Shown here piece by piece: positions 17,821 through 25,017 of a stretch of 64,000 nucleotides of DNA. Position 1 is the first letter of the stretch, and every line of letters begins with the position of its first letter. This DNA is from Gammaproteobacteria bacterium. Its GTDB lineage: Bacteria; Pseudomonadota; Gammaproteobacteria; Steroidobacterales; Woeseiaceae. Made by a program: the position numbers and the translations under genes. Location of the stretch: assembly GCA_009937615.1 (NCBI GenBank), contig JAACFB010000002.1, positions 62,001 through 126,000 on the forward strand, given 5' to 3'. The notes under the pieces were generated by a model. It searched no databases, was not told the origin of the DNA, and worked only from the letters and a program-made list of their open reading frames with translations.

Positions 17821-19232
17821 TGCGAATGACAGCCTTGCTGGCATTGGCGCTGTCGTTTGCGACGGCTCTGGCGACCGAGACGACATTGCCAAAACGCGTG
17901 CAGAGCGTGCTCGAGCTCCGCCAGTTACCGCCCGAATCATTGAGTGTCTATGTAGAAGATCTCGACAGTGGCGACGTGCTGCTAAGTTGGCAGGAACTGG
18001 AGCCGCGGAATCCAGGCTCGACAATCAAGCTCCTGACGACACTGGTGGCGCTCGACATACTTGGCCCAGCCTATGTTTGGCAGACCGAAGTCTATGCGCT
18101 TGGTGAAGTGGAATCCGGGCAACTCAACGGAGATCTGTTGATCAAGGGCAATGGCGATCCGTTTCTCGTCACTGAACGTGTCTGGCAATTATTGCGCGAT
18201 ATCCGTCAGGCCGGTATCAGGGAGATCGACGGCGATCTTCTGATTGACGACAGCTATTTCCAGGTCCCTCAGGACGAACCGGCGGCGTTTGACCGACAGC
18301 CACTAAGGGCCTACAACGTTGCTCCGAATGCGCTGCTCATGAATTTTAAAGTCGTCCGATACTGGTTCGAGCCTGATCACGACGCCGACAGCGTGCAGGT
18401 TTGGCTGGACCCGCCACTTGGAAATCTGCAGGTTGACAACAAACTGTCGCTGGCGCCGGGTAGCTGTCGTGGCTATCAGCGTGGCATAGCTATATCGGCC
18501 AATGAAGCTTATGACCGCATGACGTTCAGCGGATCCTTCCCTCGCGGCTGCAAGCGCTACGCCATGGACCGGACGGCACTGAGCCACAATGCGTTTGTCT
18601 ACGGGTTGTTCGTGTCGCTTTGGAGGGACGCGGGTGGCGTGTTCCAGGGCGGCTGGAAAAATGCCGTGGCTCCGGATGACGCGGAGCCGATTGTCGTGTT
18701 CGGGTCCTTGCCGCTCGCAGATGTGATTACCCGGGTGAACAAGCACAGCAATAATGTCATGGCGCGGCAATTGCTCCATACCCTGTCCGCCGAAGTGCTG
18801 GGTGAGCCCGGGACTGAACATGGGGGTCGAAAAGTCGTCGGAGACTGGCTGGACGAAAAGGGTCTCGAGTTTTCTGCGCTGGCGTTTGACAATGGCGCGG
18901 GACTGTCGCGCGATGCTCGCATGTCGGCGCTGGACCTGGGCAGGATGCTCAAGTTTGCCTGGCGCCAACCGTATATGCCCGAGTACGTATCGTCACTGTC
19001 GCTGTCCGGTCTGGACGGTACGCTGCGATCACGATTCGAGGATCCTGCTCTGAGAGGTAATGCGCATCTCAAAACCGGCTCCCTCGATCACGTGACCGCA
19101 ATCGCCGGCTACCTGCAGGCACGCTCGGGCAAGCGGTTTGTCGTGGTGACACTGCAGAATTACCAAGACGTACATCGCGGTCCCGGCAGAGAGGTTCAGG
19201 AAGCCGTGCTGCGCTGGGTATTCGACCACTAG
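17817..19232 (+). CDS. dacB: D-alanyl-D-alanine carboxypeptidase/endopeptidase (PBP4, DacB family)
   Basis: 471 residues with a signal peptide. The penicillin-binding motifs are visible: SxxK (Ser68-Lys71 in PGSTIK), SxN (KHSNNVMARQ) and KTG (AHLKTGSLDH). The long insert between SxxK and SxN is as in PBP4. These periplasmic enzymes cut stem-peptide D-Ala-D-Ala and crosslinks during remodelling and recycling. The start codon overlaps the stop of the sigma-54 activator; the first ATG is at 17817 and a second at 17820. Confidence 0.94.
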   Translation: MMRMTALLALALSFATALATETTLPKRVQSVLELRQLPPESLSVYVEDLDSGDVLLSWQELEPRNPGSTIKLLTTLVALDILGPAYVWQTEVYALGEVESGQLNGDLLIKGNGDPFLVTERVWQLLRDIRQAGIREIDGDLLIDDSYFQVPQDEPAAFDRQPLRAYNVAPNALLMNFKVVRYWFEPDHDADSVQVWLDPPLGNLQVDNKLSLAPGSCRGYQRGIAISANEAYDRMTFSGSFPRGCKRYAMDRTALSHNAFVYGLFVSLWRDAGGVFQGGWKNAVAPDDAEPIVVFGSLPLADVITRVNKHSNNVMARQLLHTLSAEVLGEPGTEHGGRKVVGDWLDEKGLEFSALAFDNGAGLSRDARMSALDLGRMLKFAWRQPYMPEYVSSLSLSGLDGTLRSRFEDPALRGNAHLKTGSLDHVTAIAGYLQARSGKRFVVVTLQNYQDVHRGPGREVQEAVLRWVFDH

Positions 19233-19288
19233 ACCGCGCGGCCAGTTCAGCCTGTAGTAGACTCTGGCTTCTCAGGTTGGGGAGACCG

Positions 19289-19879
19289 ATGATGCGCTGG
19301 CTGATTGCGACGATGGTCCTGCTGCCCATGCTGGCGGCAGCGGAGACGGCATACGTGACCGATAATTTGCGGCTAGGCCTGCATCGGGCAGCCGATACCA
19401 GTGATCGCGCGTTTCGAAACCTGGATAGTGGCCAGGCGCTCGAAATACTCTCCCGGAACCGTAATTATGCCCACGTGCGATTGCCAGACGGCGTTACCGG
19501 TTACGTGAAAGCCGCTTACCTGGTTCCGGACAAGCCGGCAAAGCTGATCGTTGCGGAGACGCAGGCCGAGCGTGACGGCTTGCAGGCCGAACTTGAAGAA
19601 TTGCGGCGTCAGTTCGAAGGGCCTGCTGAGACGATAGCAGCGCTGGAAAGACAGACACTTGAGCAGCAGGCCGAAATCGAGAGCAGCCAGCAGCTCATCA
19701 TGGATCTCGACGAGAAAAATGCTGATCTGCGCGACAGGCAGGCGCAGTACAAGTACAGCCTGCCGCTGGGATGGGTAGGCGGCGCAATTGGCGTCTGCCT
19801 GGTCGGCGGATTCATGCTCGGGTTATGGTGGGCCGATCATCGTAGCCGACAGCGGCATGGCGGCATTCGAATTTATTGA
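19289..19879 (+). CDS. SH3-domain envelope protein with coiled coil and C-terminal membrane helix (YgiM/TIGR04211 type)
   Basis: 196 residues: signal peptide (WLIATMVLLPMLAAAE), a bacterial SH3 domain (residues ~20-90; YVTDNLRLGLHRAAD ... VTGYVKAAYLV), a coiled coil (~95-155) and one C-terminal transmembrane helix followed by a basic tail. GGGGAGA lies just before the tandem ATGs at 19289/19292. Relatives are thought to sense or bind cell-wall material. It follows dacB by about 56 bp on the same strand. Confidence 0.85.
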   Translation: MMRWLIATMVLLPMLAAAETAYVTDNLRLGLHRAADTSDRAFRNLDSGQALEILSRNRNYAHVRLPDGVTGYVKAAYLVPDKPAKLIVAETQAERDGLQAELEELRRQFEGPAETIAALERQTLEQQAEIESSQQLIMDLDEKNADLRDRQAQYKYSLPLGWVGGAIGVCLVGGFMLGLWWADHRSRQRHGGIRIY

Positions 19880-19909
19880 CCGCTGTCCGCGGCATCCGAA
19901 CAGAGGGCG

Positions 19910-20920
19910 CTAAGCTTCGACGCTGGCCTTGTCCTTGCAGCCGCCTCGCAACGGCAGCGTCGTGTCCCGGAAGAGTTTATCGATGTCTGCCTGGGTGCGG
20001 AGGGACCGCATCTTGTCAATCTGGTCTGCGGTAACGTGGGGGGCGAACAGCTGCACGAAATCGAGCATGTAGCGCCGCAGAACGACATCTTTGCGAAATC
20101 CGATCCAGGTCGTGCTGCGCGGGAAAAGCCCCTCTGCATCAATCGCCGTGAGGTCTTTCTGGTCGTCGCAATCTTCGGCCATGCTCGCGACGATCCCGAC
20201 GCCGAGTCCCATGCGCACGTACGTCTTGATGACATCGGCATCGCGCGCCGTAAACACGACATCAGGCTCGAGCCCTTGATCCGCGAATGCTCGTTTTAGC
20301 GACGATTGCCCGCCAAAACTGAAAACGTAGGTAACCAGCGGAAACTCGGCAAGATCATGCAATGTCAGCTTGCGCTCGAGCCGTGTCAGCGGGTGGCCTT
20401 TGGGGACAATGATCTTGCGGTCCCAGTGATAGCTCGGGACAAGCAATAAACTGCTGAACAGGTGCCGTGAGCCGGTCGCAATCGCAAAATCTATTTCATT
20501 TGCTGCGACCATATCCGCGATTTGTTCCGAGGTGCCCTGGTGAAGGTTCAGGCTGACCTTGGCGTATCGACTCCGGAATTCACGGATGACGTCTGGCAGC
20601 ACGTAGCGAGCCTGGGTATGTGTCGTCGCAATTGCAAGCGAGCCTTGTTCTTCCTGGTAGTAATCAGATGCCACGCTCCGAATGTTGTCCACTTCCTGCA
20701 TGATCAGGCGCGCACGCTCGATGATCTGCGCGCCGGCGTCGGTGATACCGTGGAGACTCTTGCCCTTGCGTGTAAAAAGCTGCATCCCGAGCTCTTCCTC
20801 GAGCAGCTTCAGCTGCTTGCTGACCCCTGGCTGAGACGTATACAGGCGGTCCGCGGCTGCAGTGATGTTCAGCCCGTTGTCGACAATTGCGAGCAAGTAT
20901 TTCAGTTGTTGTAGTTTCAT
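19910..20920 (-). CDS. cysB: LysR-type regulator CysB
   Basis: 336 residues from the ATG at 20920 (MKLQQLKYLLAIVDN); an upstream in-frame ATG at 20959 would add 13 residues absent from the family. N-terminal HTH (NITAAADRLYTSQPGVSKQLK) and an effector domain with the CysB-type ligand strand TTHTQARYVLP. CysB, with O/N-acetylserine, activates cysteine biosynthesis and usually represses itself. It is divergent from the cysteine synthase gene. The C-terminus is about 12 residues longer than in E. coli. Confidence 0.93.
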   Translation of the reverse strand: MKLQQLKYLLAIVDNGLNITAAADRLYTSQPGVSKQLKLLEEELGMQLFTRKGKSLHGITDAGAQIIERARLIMQEVDNIRSVASDYYQEEQGSLAIATTHTQARYVLPDVIREFRSRYAKVSLNLHQGTSEQIADMVAANEIDFAIATGSRHLFSSLLLVPSYHWDRKIIVPKGHPLTRLERKLTLHDLAEFPLVTYVFSFGGQSSLKRAFADQGLEPDVVFTARDADVIKTYVRMGLGVGIVASMAEDCDDQKDLTAIDAEGLFPRSTTWIGFRKDVVLRRYMLDFVQLFAPHVTADQIDKMRSLRTQADIDKLFRDTTLPLRGGCKDKASVEA

Positions 20921-21002
20921 GCTTCGTATTGCCGCTCTGGTCCTGTCATGTGACCACAAGGCAGCGGAATCGTTTCAAACAGGGGGCTGCCGATAGCTAC
21001 AT

Positions 21003-21017
21003 ATAACATATGGTTAT
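21003..21017. promoter_or_regulatory. LysR-type T-N11-A box in the cysB/cysteine synthase interval
   Basis: ATAACATATGGTTAT has the dyad ATAAC-N5-GTTAT and fits the T-N11-A core bound by LysR-type regulators. It lies 83 bp upstream of the cysB start and 167 bp upstream of the synthase start. CysB is the obvious candidate binder; binding itself is inferred. Confidence 0.6.
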
Positions 21018-21183
21018 GACTGCGGAATAATCCGGCACTCCCGCGAGCCCGCGAATTTTCGGGGAGCGCGGTCAGTCCAGCGCGCACAGTTTAAGGCACA
21101 CGGGATCGAGGCTGGTACTATACCTCCCCTGAAAATCTGCTATACCAAAGCCTGGGCTTAGCAATAAGAACAAGGACAACAAC

Positions 21184-22137
21184 ATGATCTACGACAACAT
21201 CCTGCAGACCATCGGCAACACGCCCGTCGTGCGCATCAATAGAATGGGCCCGGATAATGTGGAGATCTACGTAAAGGTAGAATCATTCAATCCGCTGGCT
21301 TCCGTAAAGGACCGTCTCGCTTTTGCGATCATCACTGATGCGCTGCAACGCGGTGACCTCAAGCCGGGTCAGACGGTTGTCGAGGCGACGTCCGGGAATA
21401 CCGGTATTGCTCTCGCCATGGTTTGTGCGGCGCTTGGTCATACGTTCGTGGCGACAATGGCGGACTCATTCTCTATCGAGCGCCGCAAGATCATGCGCGG
21501 CATGGGCGCCAAGGTCATTCTGACACCGGCAGCCGAGCGCGGCACCGGGATGGTCAGGAAGGCCGAGGAGCTGGCCGCAGAGCACGGCTGGTTTCTGGCG
21601 CGTCAGTTCGAGAACCCCGCGAACCCCAACTATCATGCCAGCACCACAGGTCCTGAAATTTTGCGCGACTTCGCGGGCCGACGGCTGGACTACTGGGTTA
21701 CCGGCTATGGCACCGGCGGCACGATGTCCGGTGCCGGCCGGGTCATAAAAGCGGCTCGTCCCGATGTGAGGATTGTCGCGACGGAGCCCGAGGCGGCCGC
21801 TTTGCTCGCGGGCAACGACTGGAGTCCGCACAAGATCCAGGGATGGACGCCGGACTTTATTCCCGATGTGCTGGACCGTGACATCTATGACCAGCTGCTG
21901 ACCGTGAGCGACGATCGCGCGATTGCAGTCTCGCGTGAGCTCGCCGCCAGAGAAGGAATCTTCGCCGGAATTTCGGCCGGCGCAACGCTTGCAACAGCGC
22001 TGGATGTGGCGGCGGACGCGGAGCCCGGATCGGTTCTGCTCGCGATGTTGCCCGACACCGGGGAACGCTATTTGTCGACGCCACTGTTCGAGGGCGTTAA
22101 CGAAGGCTCAGATGACGACTGGCTTGCCGCCTTGTAG
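21184..22137 (+). CDS. Cysteine synthase (O-acetylserine sulfhydrylase), CysK-like
   Basis: 317 residues. PLP enzyme that makes cysteine from O-acetylserine and sulfide. The PLP lysine is Lys42 in ASVKDR; TSGNTG binds the substrate carboxylate and GTGGT the cofactor phosphate. The segment ARQFENPANPNYH and the HKIQGW loop look more like CysK than CysM, but the assignment of isozyme is by eye. AAGGAC lies 7 nt before the ATG. It is transcribed away from cysB, the expected regulator. Confidence 0.93.
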   Translation: MIYDNILQTIGNTPVVRINRMGPDNVEIYVKVESFNPLASVKDRLAFAIITDALQRGDLKPGQTVVEATSGNTGIALAMVCAALGHTFVATMADSFSIERRKIMRGMGAKVILTPAAERGTGMVRKAEELAAEHGWFLARQFENPANPNYHASTTGPEILRDFAGRRLDYWVTGYGTGGTMSGAGRVIKAARPDVRIVATEPEAAALLAGNDWSPHKIQGWTPDFIPDVLDRDIYDQLLTVSDDRAIAVSRELAAREGIFAGISAGATLATALDVAADAEPGSVLLAMLPDTGERYLSTPLFEGVNEGSDDDWLAAL

Positions 22138-22255
22138 TGCCGCATTACTGAGTAATTGGTCAAAAATTGGCTACACTTGAGACTTAGGTCACAGTCAGGA
22201 CGCCAGTCTGCTGGCATCGTGGGGCATCCTCGAGGATCGAAAGATCCAGGGAGCC

Positions 22256-24475
22256 ATGGTGTTGGCCGATCCGCAAAAGCTGCAATCGAGACGAGATATC
22301 GGCAAGGCCGAGAACTTGCTGTACACGCTCGTGCCGCGAGCGCAGTGCTTCATTTTCTATGACGCGAATCGGCACTGCATATGGAACAGCGACGGCACAG
22401 ATGACTACGAAATAGACGATTTCGTCGCCGACCTTCCTGCGGAAATTATGAGCTCAGCAGATACGGCCGAAGGCTGCGTCCGACATACGCTGCACTCGGG
22501 CCGCACGGTGCTTGCGTTGCCTGTCAAAGGTGATGAAACCTCGAACCTCGGCACGCTGATCGCCGCGTTTTCGCTTAATGCAGGAAAATCGTCGTCGTTC
22601 AACCCCTCTTCCATCGCAAAAATTCTCGCGCCGGCTCTCGAGATTATCGGGGAAACACTGACGCTCGGCCGAGACCTCCGGGATGTTTCGCGGCAGCACG
22701 AAGAGATCGAGCGCGAACTGTCCCTCGTTTACCAGGTTGATGAAAAAATTCACAGCTTGTCGCGGAGCCAGGGCGGATTTGCCGAACTGATCGGTCATAG
22801 CGGTCGTTTCCTCGGTATCGCATACAGCGTACTGCTCATCCCGTCGAAACGTATCCGCGTGAGCGCCACGCATGCGAGCTGGAAGAAGGTCAATCGCAAG
22901 CTGCTGGATCGCTACCTGATTGACCACATGATGCCGAAGCTCGAAGGCAAGCGCGGGCCAAGAGTGTTCGAGATTCCGGGTGTCGAAGGTGCGAGTAACC
23001 CTGCAGAACAAGGCTATAAGGTCATGCTGTGCCCGCTACTTGATAAGCAGGGCAATCTTGAGGGCGTACTTGCCCAACTGGGACGCGTCAGCGGAGGGGG
23101 TTTTAATGATGCCGAGCGGCGCTTCATGGGGCACATCGTTCGGAAAGTGGAATACGTTATCGAAAGATCATTCGACACGATGACTGGACTCATGAACCGG
23201 TCCGGTTTTGACGCTCAGCTAAGCGAGTCATCGCAAGCCTTCGCCGAAGGAGACGTGCCACATCAGCTCCTGTATTTCGACCTCGATAACCTGCAGCTTG
23301 TCAATGACACGTTCGGCAGAAAAGCGGGTGACTCGGTTATCACTAGCTTCGCCCGGATCGTCGAGGAGGTGCTGCCGAATAACGCCGCCGTAGCGCGACT
23401 GACTGGCGACGATTTCTGCATTCTGCTGACCCACGCCGACACTGAGGCAGCTGTCGAGCTTGCATCACTGGTACGTGATCGGTGCCAGGCCCTGCGTTAT
23501 CTCGAGGGCGACAAGTCGCTGCAGGTAACGATGAGTGTCGGCATCTCGGAATTCGACCCCCTGGCGGGAGACGGCAGCGCTGCGCTGACGACGGCGCGCA
23601 TGGCCTGCGAGGCGGCCAAGGACCACGGCCGAGACCTCATCGAGGTCTTTGATGACCAGAATCTAAGCGTCATCCGGCGTCAGGACGACATGCACCTGGT
23701 ATCGGAAATTCAGCAGGCCCTGGACAACCAGGGGTTCGAACTGGTGGCGCAGCCGATTACGAATTTGAAAAACCCCGCTGACCGGCCACATTTTGAGATC
23801 CTTTTACGCATGAGAGATGGGGCGGGCAGCCATGTGCCCACCAGCGCGTTCTTCTCGGCTGCCGAGAGATACCACCTGATGCCGCAGATTGATCGCTGGG
23901 TGGTATCGAAGACGATCCGCACGCTTGCCGCCACGGACAATGTGATCGATGTTTTAGGCGCAATATTTTCGATCAATCTATCCGGACAATCGCTCAGTGA
24001 CGACGATATCCTTCAGTTTATCGACAACGAAATTGCAGATAGCGGTGTTGCGGCAGAAAGTCTGTGCTTCGAGGTGACCGAGTCAGCAGCTATTTCAAAC
24101 CTCAAAAAGGCCCAGGCATTTATTGATGCGCTACGCGAACGCGGCTATCGCATCGCGCTGGACGATTTTGGCGCCGGGCTGAGTTCGTTTGCCTATCTCA
24201 AGGACTTTAACGTCGATGCATTGAAGATCGACGGCAGTTTTATCCGAGACATCGAGAAGAACCGCATCTCGGAATCAATGGTTGCAGCAATTACGCAGGT
24301 TGCCAAGGTAATGGAACTCGAGACCATCGCCGAGTATGTCGAAAGCGAAGCAATCCACGAGTTGATCGCAAAACTCGGCGTCGACTACGCACAGGGCCAT
24401 TATGTTGGAGAGCCCATATCGCTCGACGACGTCTTGCAGTGCATGGCAGCCGATCTGGAGGCGTCGATCGCCTAG
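22256..24475 (+). CDS. GGDEF/EAL protein, degenerate cyclase site with intact phosphodiesterase site
   Basis: 739 residues. N-terminal ~300 residues look like a GAF-type sensor region with a linker; GGDEF domain ~300-470; EAL domain ~480-735. The cyclase motif reads TGDDF instead of GGDEF, so diguanylate cyclase activity is doubtful. The EAL domain keeps the ExLxR-type EILLR, NLSGQSL, FEVTES, LDDFGAG, LKIDG and the late E and Q residues (ETIAEY, YAQGHYVG), so c-di-GMP hydrolysis is likely. The gene overlaps the convergent flavodoxin gene by 4 bp. Its target process is not evident. Confidence 0.9.
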   Translation: MVLADPQKLQSRRDIGKAENLLYTLVPRAQCFIFYDANRHCIWNSDGTDDYEIDDFVADLPAEIMSSADTAEGCVRHTLHSGRTVLALPVKGDETSNLGTLIAAFSLNAGKSSSFNPSSIAKILAPALEIIGETLTLGRDLRDVSRQHEEIERELSLVYQVDEKIHSLSRSQGGFAELIGHSGRFLGIAYSVLLIPSKRIRVSATHASWKKVNRKLLDRYLIDHMMPKLEGKRGPRVFEIPGVEGASNPAEQGYKVMLCPLLDKQGNLEGVLAQLGRVSGGGFNDAERRFMGHIVRKVEYVIERSFDTMTGLMNRSGFDAQLSESSQAFAEGDVPHQLLYFDLDNLQLVNDTFGRKAGDSVITSFARIVEEVLPNNAAVARLTGDDFCILLTHADTEAAVELASLVRDRCQALRYLEGDKSLQVTMSVGISEFDPLAGDGSAALTTARMACEAAKDHGRDLIEVFDDQNLSVIRRQDDMHLVSEIQQALDNQGFELVAQPITNLKNPADRPHFEILLRMRDGAGSHVPTSAFFSAAERYHLMPQIDRWVVSKTIRTLAATDNVIDVLGAIFSINLSGQSLSDDDILQFIDNEIADSGVAAESLCFEVTESAAISNLKKAQAFIDALRERGYRIALDDFGAGLSSFAYLKDFNVDALKIDGSFIRDIEKNRISESMVAAITQVAKVMELETIAEYVESEAIHELIAKLGVDYAQGHYVGEPISLDDVLQCMAADLEASIA

Positions 24476-24936
24476 AATATGCCGGCCTCAAGCCCGGCCG
24501 CCATAGTCAGTCCCAGTTCTTCGCATTCGACCAGGCGCGACTCATCGAACTCGCCCGCAAACAGTATGGGCTCCTGAACTTCCTTCACCGCGAGCCCGGT
24601 CAGGATGCGCCGCATGCTATTGATCGCGCCCGTCCCGTCATTACCGGCACGCACAAAGAGCGCAAACGGCCGGCCGTTGACGCGGTTCTCGCAAGCGTAA
24701 AACGTTCGGTCCAGGAAATATTTCATCGCGCCGCTCATGTAGCCAAAATTCTCGGGGGTGCCGAGAATGAAGCCGTCCGCCCACAATAGGTCATCTGCAT
24801 CAGCGTCCAGCGCCGATCTGACTCGTACCTCCACGCCGTCGATCGCCGGGTCCCGGGCGCCTCGAATTACCGCTTCTGCCATTCGTGACGTCGTGCCGGA
24901 CTGCGTGTGATAGACAATCAGTAAGTGTTTCGACAT
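24472..24936 (-). CDS. Flavodoxin-like NAD(P)H:quinone oxidoreductase family protein
   Basis: 154 residues with the flavodoxin fold: the FMN-phosphate loop is YHTQSGTTSRMA at the N-terminus, followed by ILGTPENFGYMSGAMKYFLDR, which matches WrbA/flavodoxin-type FMN-aromatic contacts, and FVRAGNDGTGA. Cytoplasmic flavin reductase activity is likely; the physiological partner is unknown. Confidence 0.85.
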   Translation of the reverse strand: MSKHLLIVYHTQSGTTSRMAEAVIRGARDPAIDGVEVRVRSALDADADDLLWADGFILGTPENFGYMSGAMKYFLDRTFYACENRVNGRPFALFVRAGNDGTGAINSMRRILTGLAVKEVQEPILFAGEFDESRLVECEELGLTMAAGLEAGIF

Positions 24937-25017
24937 AGTCTGCCGTGGCCGGGTTCAAGCTGTCAGTGTACCGCGTAGAAGCCTTTCGGAAGAAGCCAGG
25001 CTGTTAGACTTGACGGA

